This document shows positions 25,360 to 34,059 of a stretch of 64,000 nt of DNA, piece after piece. Source of the DNA: Kribbella pittospori. GTDB taxonomy: Bacteria > Actinomycetota > Actinomycetes > Propionibacteriales > Kribbellaceae. The translations under genes and the position numbers were made by a program. Location of the stretch: contig NZ_SJKB01000026.1 in assembly GCF_004331465.1 (NCBI RefSeq), positions 1-64,000 of the forward strand, written 5' to 3'. Each line of letters starts with the position of its first letter. Positions within the stretch are counted from its first letter, which is position 1. The notes beneath the pieces were generated by a model, which was given only the letters and a program-made list of their open reading frames with translations, did no database searches and was not told the DNA's origin.

Positions 25360-27936
25360 GTGCCCGGACGAACTGGCGCATCCCCGCAGGGGCTGATCCA
25401 ACGCCACGACCTGATCGCTGCGCTCGACCGCGCCGCGAAGAAGCAGGTCACGATCGTTTCCGCGCCGGCCGGCAGCGGGAAGACCTCGCTGCTCCGCAGC
25501 TGGTCCGAGCACGCCGGCAGGCCGACGGCGTACCTGTCGATCCGTCCTGACCAGTACGACGCGCAGCTGTTCTGGCTGGCTCTGCTCGACGCGGTCCGCC
25601 GTGCGACCGGGAACTCGGAGCCACCTCCGACCGCGCCCGGTTTCAACGGACCGGACGCCGTCAGGGCCGAGCTGGCCGCTGCCGACGCAGAGTTCGTTCT
25701 GATCATCGACGATCTCCACGAGCTCAGTTCCGCCGAGGCGATCGCCCAACTGACCGCACTGCTGAGAACGCTGCCCACGGGTGTGCACGCGGTCGTCGCC
25801 ACTCGCGGTCAGTCGACGTTGCGGCTGCAGCGGTTGCGACTGCTGGACGAGCTCGCCGAGATCCGTGGCGCCGACCTGCCGTTCACCGATGCGGAGACGC
25901 GCGAGCTTCTCGCGACCGCGGGCATCACGCTCACCGAGCGATCCGTCGCCGTACTGCGGGAGCGGACCGAGGGCTGGGCCGCGGGTCTGCGACTGGCCAT
26001 CCTGTCGCTCGCCGGGCATCCGGATCCGGAGCGGTTCGTCGCCGAGTTCTCCGGCACCGACCGGACCGTTGCGGAGTACCTGCTGACGGAGATGCTCGAG
26101 CGTCAGCCGGCCGAGGTCCAGCGCCTGCTGCTCCGGACCTCGGTGCTGGATCGGGTCAACGGCGAGCTCGCCGATCTGCTGACCGGGACCCAGGGCTCCG
26201 AGCGGATCCTGCTCGCGCTCGAGGACGCCAACGCGTTCGTCGTGTCGCTCGATCACGAGCGGACCTGGTTCCGGTACCACCATCTGTTCCGGGACCTGTT
26301 GCGTCTCGAGCTGCGGCGTACCGATGACGTACATCAACTGCATCGCGTCGCGGCGAGCTGGTTCGAGGAGCATGGCGATGTCGCGGAGTCGACCCGGCAG
26401 CTGCAGGCAGCCGGCGACTGGACCGAAGCTGCCGAACTACTCAACGATCACGCACTCGGACTCACACTCGACGGACAGGCCGCGACCGTTGCGGCCCTGC
26501 TGCGTTCGTTCCCCAGCGGCGGGGGCGTCCGCGGTCTGGCACTCGCGCACGCGGTCGCCGAGCTCAACCGCGGGCGCCCGGACGAGGCCGTCGCTCACCT
26601 CGAGGTCGCGCGGGCGGACCTGACGACGGCTCCCGCCGATCGCCGGCATCGCGTCCGTACGACGATCGCCGCGCTCGACCTGCTCGCGGCCCGGCTGCGC
26701 GGCAACTTCGACGGCGTCATCGAGCGCGTCGAAGCGTTGCCGTCTGCAACCAGCATGTCGACGGCGGATGTTGTGCTGAGCAACGATGCGCGCGCGACCG
26801 CGCTGCTGAACCTCGGCGTCTCCGCGGCCTGGTCGCTCCGGCTGGCCGAGAGCGAGAAGTATCTGCTGGAGGGCGCCGGAACCGCCCGCGAGATCGGGCG
26901 TCCCTACCTCGAGGTCGCCTGCCGCGCACACCTCGGATTCGCCGCCACCCGCGACTCCCTGATCAGAGTCCGCCGGTACTGCGAGGACGCGATCGAGCAG
27001 GCGACCCGCCACGGCTGGGCGTCGGAGCCGGTGATCGCGCCCGCCTACATCACCCTCGCCGGGGCCCTCAGCTGGACGGGCGATTTCGACCAGGCCGAGG
27101 GATGGCTCGGCCGGGCGCGAGACGCAGTATCTGCAGGTGGTGAGCCAGGTACGCAACTGCTCCTGCACCTGGCGTCCGCGACGTTGTCGGCCGGACGCGG
27201 CCGGTACGAGGATGCGCTGACCGCGCTGGTCGCCGCAACCGAGGTCCGGATGACGGGCCGGCACGCCCTGATGTCGCGGATTCTCGGCTGGATGGTCGAG
27301 ATGCGCGTCCGCCTCGGCCAACTCGACAAGGCGCGGGCAACGCTCGCTGCCGTCGACGAACGGCTCGTTCCAACCGCGGAGATCCGCAACGCGGTCGCCG
27401 TACTGCGCCTGGCCGAGCAGCGGCCGGATGCGGCGCGAGCCGAACTCCGTCCCGTGCTGGCTGGTACTGCTCCTCGCAACCCGCGCCTCAGCTTGATCGA
27501 GGCCTACCTGCTCGACGCGCAGGCGAGCCTGGCGCTCGGCGACGGCGACGCCGCCCGGACCGCGACCGAGCGCGCCCTCCACCTTGCCGAGCCGGATCGC
27601 ATCATCCTGCCGTTCGTGATGACCGACTCCGCACCACTGCTCGCCGGCCTCCCGTCGCACAGTACGACGCATGCCGCCCTGATGACCGAGATCATCGACG
27701 CGACCTCGGCCGATCCCGTCGGTCTGGTCGACGCGCTCAGCCGAACCGAGCTGCGAGTACTCCGCTACCTGCCGACCAACCTGACCCGCCCGGAGATCGC
27801 CGCCAAGCTGTCGGTCTCGCTCAACACGGTGAACACGCACGTCCGGCACATCTACACAAAGCTCGGCGCGACCGACCGCTCAACCGCAGTCCAACGCGCC
27901 CGCGAACTGCGCCTGCTGTCGGCCGGCCGTACCTAG
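25360..27936 (+). CDS. MalT/LAL-type LuxR transcriptional activator
   Basis: 858 residues. The N-terminal STAND ATPase has Walker A APAGSGKTS (about residue 35) and Walker B FVLIIDDLHELS; a central region of TPR-like helical repeats follows (PDEAVAHLEVARAD, FDQAEGWLGRARDAV, LGQLDKARATLAAV). The C-terminal LuxR HTH is LSRTELRVLRYLPTNLTRPE through NTVNTHVRHIYTKLGATDRS. Such proteins multimerise on ATP plus inducer and activate neighbouring operons. GTG 25360 lies six bases after TACGCT and has no ribosome binding site, so the transcript may be leaderless; the open frame much further upstream is antisense to MBL2. Likely targets are the divergent MBL operon and perhaps the esterase at 37806. Confidence 0.85.
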   Translation: MPGRTGASPQGLIQRHDLIAALDRAAKKQVTIVSAPAGSGKTSLLRSWSEHAGRPTAYLSIRPDQYDAQLFWLALLDAVRRATGNSEPPPTAPGFNGPDAVRAELAAADAEFVLIIDDLHELSSAEAIAQLTALLRTLPTGVHAVVATRGQSTLRLQRLRLLDELAEIRGADLPFTDAETRELLATAGITLTERSVAVLRERTEGWAAGLRLAILSLAGHPDPERFVAEFSGTDRTVAEYLLTEMLERQPAEVQRLLLRTSVLDRVNGELADLLTGTQGSERILLALEDANAFVVSLDHERTWFRYHHLFRDLLRLELRRTDDVHQLHRVAASWFEEHGDVAESTRQLQAAGDWTEAAELLNDHALGLTLDGQAATVAALLRSFPSGGGVRGLALAHAVAELNRGRPDEAVAHLEVARADLTTAPADRRHRVRTTIAALDLLAARLRGNFDGVIERVEALPSATSMSTADVVLSNDARATALLNLGVSAAWSLRLAESEKYLLEGAGTAREIGRPYLEVACRAHLGFAATRDSLIRVRRYCEDAIEQATRHGWASEPVIAPAYITLAGALSWTGDFDQAEGWLGRARDAVSAGGEPGTQLLLHLASATLSAGRGRYEDALTALVAATEVRMTGRHALMSRILGWMVEMRVRLGQLDKARATLAAVDERLVPTAEIRNAVAVLRLAEQRPDAARAELRPVLAGTAPRNPRLSLIEAYLLDAQASLALGDGDAARTATERALHLAEPDRIILPFVMTDSAPLLAGLPSHSTTHAALMTEIIDATSADPVGLVDALSRTELRVLRYLPTNLTRPEIAAKLSVSLNTVNTHVRHIYTKLGATDRSTAVQRARELRLLSAGRT

Positions 27937-28760
27937 AGCGAGTACACGCGCTCGGCGTTCCCGCCGTACAGCAGCTCCCGCTCGGCTGCGCTGAGGCTCG
28001 GGAGTGCAGCCTCTACGCCGGCGAGCACTTCGCCGTACGAGCCGGCCAATAGACAGACCGGCCAGTCCGATCCGAACAGCACACGGTCGGTGCCGAACCA
28101 GTCGACGACCCGCTCGACGAAGGGACGCAGATCGTCCGCCGTCCACCGGCTCCAGTCGGCCTCGGTCACCATGCCGGACAGCTTCACGGCCACGTTCGGG
28201 GCCGCGGCCAGACCAGGCATCAACTCGGTCCACGCGGCATCGGAACCGTCGGCGATCCGCGGCTTGGCGATGTGGTCGAGCACGAACTGCAGGTCCGGAA
28301 ACCCACGAGCAGTGGCGATCGCCGCGGGCAGTTCCCGCGCACGGACGAGTACGTCGTACGCCAGCCCGCGATGCTGCACAGCGGCCAGACCACGTCGTAC
28401 GTCGTCCCGCAACAGCCAGCTGGAATCCAGCTCGTCGTGGACCTGGTGCCGGATCCCGATCAGCTGCCCCGGGCCGGCGAGGAGCTCGTCGAGCTCGTCA
28501 TCGACAATCGGCGAGGTCAGATCGACCCAACCGACGACGCCGGCCACGAAGTCCGCGTCCAGCCGGAGAAACCCCCGCGTCTCGTCCAGGTCCGACAGAG
28601 TCTGCACGAGAACCGTACGGTCGATGCCCGCGGCAATCAGTAGGTCGCGGAGATCGTTCGGCCCGAACGCCCGCCGGACCGGATCCATCGCGGCCCCGGC
28701 CATCCACGGGTAGCTGTACCGCGCAGGATCCCAGAAGTGCTGGTGTGCGTCGACTCGCAT
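27933..28760 (-). CDS. Amidohydrolase family 2, probable L-fuconolactonase
   Basis: 275 residues, TIM-barrel amidohydrolase. Key sites are DAHQHFWDP at the N-terminus, LQFVLDHIAKP in the middle and VLFGSDWPVCLL near the end. This is the family that includes L-fucono-1,5-lactonase and L-rhamnono-lactonase. With the neighbouring aldo/keto reductase and enolase-superfamily gene it fits the second step of oxidative L-fucose breakdown (lactone to L-fuconate). Its stop overlaps the stop of the MalT-type regulator by a few bases (convergent). A GAAGGGAG site precedes ATG 28760. Confidence 0.85.
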   Translation of the reverse strand: MRVDAHQHFWDPARYSYPWMAGAAMDPVRRAFGPNDLRDLLIAAGIDRTVLVQTLSDLDETRGFLRLDADFVAGVVGWVDLTSPIVDDELDELLAGPGQLIGIRHQVHDELDSSWLLRDDVRRGLAAVQHRGLAYDVLVRARELPAAIATARGFPDLQFVLDHIAKPRIADGSDAAWTELMPGLAAAPNVAVKLSGMVTEADWSRWTADDLRPFVERVVDWFGTDRVLFGSDWPVCLLAGSYGEVLAGVEAALPSLSAAERELLYGGNAERVYSL

Positions 28761-28771
28761 GTCCGCTCCCT

Positions 28772-29743
28772 TCAGTCGATCAGTCCCGCGTTCCGTAGGT
28801 CCGCCCACAACGCACGCGGGATCTCCACGTCCAACAACTTCAGGTCGTCGTCGAGTTCGTTGACGGTGCGGGCACCGATGAGCACCGTGCTGACCCGTGG
28901 ATGGGCCAGCGGGAACTGCAGCGCCGCCGCGGCCAGCGGTACGTCGTACTTGCGGCAGACATCCCGGATCGCAACCGCCTTCGCGACGACCTCGTCCCGC
29001 GCAGGGACGTAGTCGAACGATGCCCCAGGCAACGGATCGACCAGGATGCCGCTGTTGAACACGCCGCCGATCACGACCGAGACCTCGCGCTCCTCACAGG
29101 CCGGCATCAGATCGGCCAGCGACGACTGATCGAGCAGCGTGTACCGGCCGGCTAGCAGGACGATGTCGAGATCGCACGAGCGAACCAACTCGGCCAGCGG
29201 CGCGGAGTGGTTCATCCCGGCGCCGATCGCACGCACCAGTCCGGCCGCCCGCAGATCGCGCAGAGCGGCGTACCCGGTCGTCGCGGCCTCGCTGAGGTGA
29301 TCGTCGGGATCATGCATGAGCAGTACGTCGAACCGGTCGAGCCCCGTCCGCTCCAGACTCTCCTCGACCGAACGCCGGATGCCGTCGTAGCTGAAGTCCC
29401 ACACCGGGCCGACGGCCGGAACGTCGAGGTAGAACGGCACGCCGTCGTGGTACTGCGTCTCGTCGCGCGGCGCGTCCGCACGCAACACCCGGCCGACCTT
29501 GGTCGAGATCACCAGGCGGTCCCGGTCGACCTTCGCCACCGCGCGACCGACCCGCTGTTCGGCGAGGCCGTGCCCGTACAGCGGAGCCGTGTCCAGGTAG
29601 CGGATCCTGCTGTCGAGGGCGCGGTCGACCACCGTGATCGCATCGGTGTCGCTGATCGCCTGCTGGAAGTTGCCGAGGGCAGCGGTTCCGAGGCCGATCC
29701 GAGGCACGAAGAGATCGGTGCGACCGACTTGTACCTCAGTCAT
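28772..29743 (-). CDS. Aldo/keto reductase, probable L-fucose/aldose 1-dehydrogenase
   Basis: 323 residues, AKR barrel. The tetrad is visible: Asp and Tyr in YLDTAPLYGHGLAEQRVG, Lys in LVISTKVGR, His in LLMHDPDDH. The family phrase VPRIGLGTAALGN and the length match D-threo-aldose (L-fucose) dehydrogenases, which oxidise L-fucose or related sugars to the lactone. It overlaps the upstream dehydratase gene by 8 bases and is followed 11 bases later by the lactonase. The start at 29743 is the first giving a complete barrel. Confidence 0.85.
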   Translation of the reverse strand: MTEVQVGRTDLFVPRIGLGTAALGNFQQAISDTDAITVVDRALDSRIRYLDTAPLYGHGLAEQRVGRAVAKVDRDRLVISTKVGRVLRADAPRDETQYHDGVPFYLDVPAVGPVWDFSYDGIRRSVEESLERTGLDRFDVLLMHDPDDHLSEAATTGYAALRDLRAAGLVRAIGAGMNHSAPLAELVRSCDLDIVLLAGRYTLLDQSSLADLMPACEEREVSVVIGGVFNSGILVDPLPGASFDYVPARDEVVAKAVAIRDVCRKYDVPLAAAALQFPLAHPRVSTVLIGARTVNELDDDLKLLDVEIPRALWADLRNAGLID

Positions 29744-30938
29744 CGGACGTCCTGCCGCCGACGCCCCGCAACTGCCACTTCTCCCGCGCCTCCTTGCGCA
29801 CCGCGGTCGACGCACCGGGCGTCTGCGGCCGCTCGGCGAACCCGTCGTTCACCACACTGCGCGACTCGAAGACGTCCTGCGTCCACGGAATGAACTCCAG
29901 CAGTGGCGGACTCTCAGTCAGTACGACGCCGGCGAGGTGCTGATGCACCTGCATCATGTCGCCGGCATGTGGCACGAGGCGCAGCCCACGTGCTCCCGCA
30001 TGCTGAGCGACCTGCAACCACTCGGTCACCCCGCCCAGCCGGGTCACGTCGGGCTGGACGACGCGGATGGCGTCCGACTCGATCAGGCCGGTGAACGCGT
30101 GGTACGAGTACAGGCTTTCCCCCGCTGCCACGTCGACCGTCCCAACGGCCTGCAGGCGGCGATGAGCGCCGAGGTCGTCGGCATGCACCGGCTCCTCGAT
30201 CCAGTCCATCTCCGCCTCGGCGAGCACCGGGAGCATCCGGTGCGCGGTGGCGAGATCCCAACGCTGGTTGGCGTCCGCCATTACCGTGATGTCGGAGCCG
30301 ACCGCCTTCCGTACGGCGCGGACCCGCGACGCGTCCTCGCGCCAGTCCGGCGTACCGACCTTGATCTTCACCCGCCGCCAGCCGCGGTCGACCAGCGAAC
30401 CGAGGTCGCGCACCACCTCGGCGACGCTCAGGTTCAGCCAACCGCCGTCGGTGTTGTACGTCTCGATCGGATCGGCCGAGCCGCCGAGCAGACGCCACAA
30501 CGGCACACCGGCGCGCTGCGCGGCCAGATCCCAGAGCGCGACGTCGACCATCGACAGGGCCATGTGCACCACGCCGCCGCGACCGATCCAGTGCGTCGGC
30601 AACCAGTACAGGCGTTTCCAAGTCCCGAGGATGTCCTCCGACGACGCGCCGGCCAGCGCGGGCGCGTAGTACCGATCGACGACCTGGCAGAGCAGTTCGG
30701 CGCCGGTGTGGACGCCGGAGATCCCGGTGCCGACGCGACCGTCGGCGGTCCGGACCTCGACGACCGGGACGATCCACGACTTCAGCGCCGCGGTGGAATC
30801 CGCCAGGGGCTGCGCGAGCGGTACGGCGAGCGCATACGTCTCGACCGCGACGATCACATTGCCCTCGTCGCCCGGCGCAAGGTCGTGCCGCGCCGGCGAC
30901 AACAGCCCCAGCGCCTCCTGCGGCATCTTGAGTTCCAC
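29736..30938 (-). CDS. Enolase-superfamily sugar-acid dehydratase, probable L-fuconate dehydratase
   Basis: 400 residues from GTG 30938, which has a GGAGGGG site; GTG 30857 (VIVAVETYALAVPL) is an alternative that begins at the domain. Mandelate racemase / muconate lactonising type: catalytic lysine in RVKIKVGTP, metal ligands in VMADANQRW, DWIEEPV and GESLYS, and a histidine in RLVPHAGD. In the fucose pathway this enzyme dehydrates L-fuconate to 2-keto-3-deoxy-L-fuconate. It is first of the leftward operon dehydratase-dehydrogenase-lactonase and divergent from a LysR gene. The gene for the next pathway step is not adjacent. Confidence 0.82.
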   Translation of the reverse strand: MELKMPQEALGLLSPARHDLAPGDEGNVIVAVETYALAVPLAQPLADSTAALKSWIVPVVEVRTADGRVGTGISGVHTGAELLCQVVDRYYAPALAGASSEDILGTWKRLYWLPTHWIGRGGVVHMALSMVDVALWDLAAQRAGVPLWRLLGGSADPIETYNTDGGWLNLSVAEVVRDLGSLVDRGWRRVKIKVGTPDWREDASRVRAVRKAVGSDITVMADANQRWDLATAHRMLPVLAEAEMDWIEEPVHADDLGAHRRLQAVGTVDVAAGESLYSYHAFTGLIESDAIRVVQPDVTRLGGVTEWLQVAQHAGARGLRLVPHAGDMMQVHQHLAGVVLTESPPLLEFIPWTQDVFESRSVVNDGFAERPQTPGASTAVRKEAREKWQLRGVGGRTSDD

Positions 30939-31031
30939 TCGCGGACCCCTCCGTTTCCAGGCTGATTTCGGCCCTGCCATTCAGGCACGCCCACCCGGTG
31001 CGGAACAACGCCGATGTACGAATACAGACCT

Positions 31032-31044
31032 TTCGTACGACGAA
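31032..31044. promoter_or_regulatory. Palindromic operator of the fucose locus, copy 1
   Basis: TTCGTACGACGAA, inverted repeat TTCGT/ACGAA around three bases. It lies mid-way in the divergent region between the dehydratase operon and lysR. It is ten of thirteen bases identical to TTCGCCGGACGAA at 32061. A further imperfect half TACGAATAC lies just left of it. Confidence 0.55.
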
Positions 31045-31122
31045 TACCGATCGCCGCTGGCCCCCGGTGACCGGCTGGTACCGTCCGGAGAAACCGGTCG
31101 AGCTGCGGAGGAGGCAGCCGTG

Positions 31123-32052
31123 ATGGACGTCGAGCTGTCCTGGCTCCGGACCTGGATCGAGGTCGTCGACTCTGGCGGATTCGCCCGAGCCGCGGCCCGG
31201 ATGCATCTGTCCCAACCCCGCGTCTCTGCCCGCGTGGCCAGTCTGGAGCGGGCCTTGGGCTGCGTGCTGATCGAGCGCCGGATGCGGCCACTGACCTTGA
31301 CCGACGACGGACAGCGGCTGCTGCCCCGCGCCCGGCTGATCGTCACCGCGATGGACGACACCGTCTCCGACATGCGCGCGACCGCGGGCTCGTTCACCGG
31401 CAAGCTCGCGGTCGCCAGTTTCGCCAGCGCCAGCTCCGAGTTCCTCCCGGACCTGTTGATGACGTTGCGTACGGCGAACCCGCTGCTGGAGGTCGCCGTA
31501 CTCGACGGGGACGTGCAGGTCATCGACGACTGGTTGTCGGACCGGCGCGCCGCCGTAGCACTGCGTCCGCTCCGCCCGGAGCCGGCCGACCACGCCCTGA
31601 TCCACCGCGGTATCTGGCGCGAGCCGTTCGTCGTCCTGGCACCGCCGGGCCATCCGGTCCTGAAGCACGACTCGATCGGCCTCGACGACGTCGCAGCTCA
31701 TCCGGTGATCACCATCGGGGATCCGCTCGGCGACCCCAGCTTGGGCTACGAGGCCTGGTCCGCCATGCAGGCCAGCCGGATCGTGCCGTCCGCGGGCATC
31801 GTCTCGCACCAGCCGACGACCCTCGCGGCGATGGTGCGGGCCGGTCACGGCATCGGGCTGGTCAACAGCCTAGCGGCCGCGATGGTGCGCACCGATGGGC
31901 TCGAGGTCCGCGAGGTGAGCAGCCAGCACCTGTACCGCGACGTCGGCCTGTGGTGGCACGCGGAACGGCCCCTGAGCCGCGCCACCCAGGCCTTCGTCGA
32001 CCTCGTGCTGCAGGCGGATCGCCCGTCGGCCACCTTGCCGATCCCGGACTGA
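31123..32052 (+). CDS. LysR family transcriptional regulator
   Basis: 309 residues. The N-terminal winged HTH is LRTWIEVVDSGGFARAAARM then LSQPRVSARVASLERALG; a periplasmic-binding-protein-like effector domain follows from about residue 95. ATG 31123 follows GGAGGAGG. It is divergent from the sugar-catabolic operon and upstream of the ABC importer, so it probably senses the sugar or a pathway intermediate and controls both through the TTCG palindromes at 31032 and 32061. Confidence 0.9.
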   Translation: MDVELSWLRTWIEVVDSGGFARAAARMHLSQPRVSARVASLERALGCVLIERRMRPLTLTDDGQRLLPRARLIVTAMDDTVSDMRATAGSFTGKLAVASFASASSEFLPDLLMTLRTANPLLEVAVLDGDVQVIDDWLSDRRAAVALRPLRPEPADHALIHRGIWREPFVVLAPPGHPVLKHDSIGLDDVAAHPVITIGDPLGDPSLGYEAWSAMQASRIVPSAGIVSHQPTTLAAMVRAGHGIGLVNSLAAAMVRTDGLEVREVSSQHLYRDVGLWWHAERPLSRATQAFVDLVLQADRPSATLPIPD

Positions 32053-32060
32053 GCCCGCTA

Positions 32061-32073
32061 TTCGCCGGACGAA
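32061..32073. promoter_or_regulatory. Palindromic operator of the fucose locus, copy 2
   Basis: TTCGCCGGACGAA, inside the longer repeat ATTCG-n5-CGAAT. It lies between lysR and the ABC importer operon, 146 bases before the first permease. It matches copy 1 at 31032 at ten of thirteen positions. Confidence 0.55.
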
Positions 32074-32075
32074 TA

Positions 32076-32090
32076 ATCCCGATCCGGGAT
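32076..32090. terminator. Short hairpin after lysR
   Basis: ATCCCG-ATC-CGGGAT, a perfect 6-bp inverted repeat 24 bases after the lysR stop. It could end the lysR transcript, or be part of the importer's operator region. Confidence 0.35.
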
Positions 32091-32218
32091 GCGTCGTTGC
32101 ACCTCCGCGGGCGGCCATGACTGAATGTCGGCAAGGTCAATTCCGCGAGTCGCACCGCATTCGCAGCTGATCATTCCGAACCACGACTCGCCGCATTCGT
32201 TCCGCGAAGGAGCCCATC

Positions 32219-33142
32219 GTGGTGTCAGTCGCCGCCGGCGCACGCCTGCGCGTCAAAAGAGCCGCCGGACCGGCCCACCGGTCCGACTGGAAACTCGCGC
32301 TCGTGCTCATTCTCCCGGCCGCCGCGGGATTCATCACGTTCGCGGCCGTCCCGGTATTGCGCGGCATTTACTTGAGCTTCACCAGATTCCGCATCCTGAC
32401 GCCGCCGACGTGGACCGGTCTGGGCAACTACCGGCGATTGCTCACCGATGCCGTGTTCTGGAAGTCGCTCGCCGTCACCGCGGAGTACGTCGTACTGTCC
32501 GTCGTCCTCGGTCTCGCCGTCTCGCTGGCGACCGCGGTGATCATGCACCGACTCACCCGCTCGGCCGCGATCCGCGGGCTCGTGCTGCTGCCGTTCCTGG
32601 TGTCCGGCGTCGTCGCCGCCCTGGTCTGGCAGTGGATGCTCGATCCGGGGCTCGGCATCGTCAACGTCGTGGTCAAAGCGACCACCGGGCACGAAGTCCT
32701 GTTCCTCGGGTCGCAGGGCTGGGTGATCCCGACGCTGGCGTTCATCGGCGTCTGGAAGTCGATGGGCTACAACGCGATCCTGATCTTCGCCGGACTGCAG
32801 ACGATCGCTCCGCAGATCTACGAGGCCGGCCGGATCGACGGCGCCGGCGAACCGCGGATGTTCCGGCACCTGACGCTGCCGCTGCTGCGGCCGATCATGG
32901 CGATGGTCGCCGTACTGACCGTGATCAGCTCGTTCCAGGTCTTCGACCTCGTCGCCGTCACCACCAAAGGCGGGCCGGCCGACGCGTCGAAGGTGCTGCC
33001 GCTCTACATCTACGCCAAGGGCTTCAGCGAATTCGACTTCGGCTACGCGCTGACCATGTCGATGGCGCTGTTCGTGCTGCTGCTGGCGATCACCTTCGTG
33101 CAGTTGCGGCTGCTGCGCGCCAACGAGTCCGACACGAACTGA
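32219..33142 (+). CDS. Sugar ABC transporter permease, MalF/UgpA type
   Basis: 307 residues, six membrane helices beginning LALVLILPAAAGFITFAAV. The EAA loop that contacts the ATPase is EAGRIDGAGEPRMFRHLTLP. GTG 32219 is preceded by GAAGGAG. It is first in an operon with the second permease, a binding protein and GH95 fucosidase. No ATPase gene is present, so it probably uses a shared MsiK-type ATPase as many actinomycete sugar importers do. Confidence 0.9.
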   Translation: MVSVAAGARLRVKRAAGPAHRSDWKLALVLILPAAAGFITFAAVPVLRGIYLSFTRFRILTPPTWTGLGNYRRLLTDAVFWKSLAVTAEYVVLSVVLGLAVSLATAVIMHRLTRSAAIRGLVLLPFLVSGVVAALVWQWMLDPGLGIVNVVVKATTGHEVLFLGSQGWVIPTLAFIGVWKSMGYNAILIFAGLQTIAPQIYEAGRIDGAGEPRMFRHLTLPLLRPIMAMVAVLTVISSFQVFDLVAVTTKGGPADASKVLPLYIYAKGFSEFDFGYALTMSMALFVLLLAITFVQLRLLRANESDTN

Positions 33143-33152
33143 GGCGCCGACT

Positions 33153-34028
33153 GTGAAGCTATCCCTCGGCAGGACCGTTGCCTGGATCTACCTGGTCCTG
33201 TTCCTGGCCGTCACGATCTTCCCCTTCTACTGGATCATCCGTACGGCGCTGTCCAACAACCACGCGCTCCTCGACCATCCGTCGTCGCTGCTTCCGGTCG
33301 ACCTCACGCTCGGCCCTTTCGAGCGGGTCCTCGGACTCGCCACCCGTGAGCAGGCCGTCGCCCAGGGCGGGTCGGGCGCCACCATCCAGCTCGGCCTGTA
33401 CCTGCGGAACTCCGTCATCTACGCCACCGCGCTCACGATCCTGGTGGTGTTCTGCTCGCTCCTCGCGGCGTACGCGTTCTCGCGGCTGCAGTGGCGGGGC
33501 CGGGACCTGCTCTTCGGTGTCTTCCTCAGCGCGCTGATGATCCCCGGCATCATGACCCTGCTGCCGAACTTCGTGCTGATCCACGACCTCGGCTTGACCA
33601 ACACCTTCGCCGGCCTGATCCTGCCCGGCGCGCTGTTCTCGGCGTTCAGCATCTTCTTCCTGCGCCAGTTCATGCTCGGGCTGCCGACCGAGATCGAGGA
33701 CGCCGCGCTGATCGACGGCCTCGGCCGTTTCCGGTTGCTGTTCCGGATCACCGTCCCGATGAGCCAGGGACCCATCACCACGCTCGCCCTGCTGACCTTC
33801 ATCAACGCCTGGAACGACTACTTTTGGCCGCTGATGATCGCCGGCAACTCCGACGTCCGGCCGCTGACCGTTGCCCTGGGCGTCTTCCAGCAGGCATCAC
33901 CGCAGACCCAGCCGGACTTCGCCGGCCTGATGGCGGCGACTCTCGTCGCCGCATTCCCGATGCTCGCACTCTTCACGCTCTTCGGCCGGCGCATCGTCGA
34001 CTCGATCGGCTTCACCGGACTCCGGTAG
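33153..34028 (+). CDS. Sugar ABC transporter permease, MalG/UgpE type
   Basis: 291 residues, six helices (IYLVLFLAVTIFPFYWIIRT at the N-terminus). The EAA loop reads EDAALIDGLGRFRLLFRITV. The segment between helices 1 and 2 is long (LGPFERVLGLATREQAVAQG). It starts with GTG 10 bases after the first permease and forms the heterodimeric channel with it. Confidence 0.9.
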   Translation: MKLSLGRTVAWIYLVLFLAVTIFPFYWIIRTALSNNHALLDHPSSLLPVDLTLGPFERVLGLATREQAVAQGGSGATIQLGLYLRNSVIYATALTILVVFCSLLAAYAFSRLQWRGRDLLFGVFLSALMIPGIMTLLPNFVLIHDLGLTNTFAGLILPGALFSAFSIFFLRQFMLGLPTEIEDAALIDGLGRFRLLFRITVPMSQGPITTLALLTFINAWNDYFWPLMIAGNSDVRPLTVALGVFQQASPQTQPDFAGLMAATLVAAFPMLALFTLFGRRIVDSIGFTGLR

Positions 34029-34059
34029 CCGGCCTCATCACCTTCCGAAAGGGGAAACG

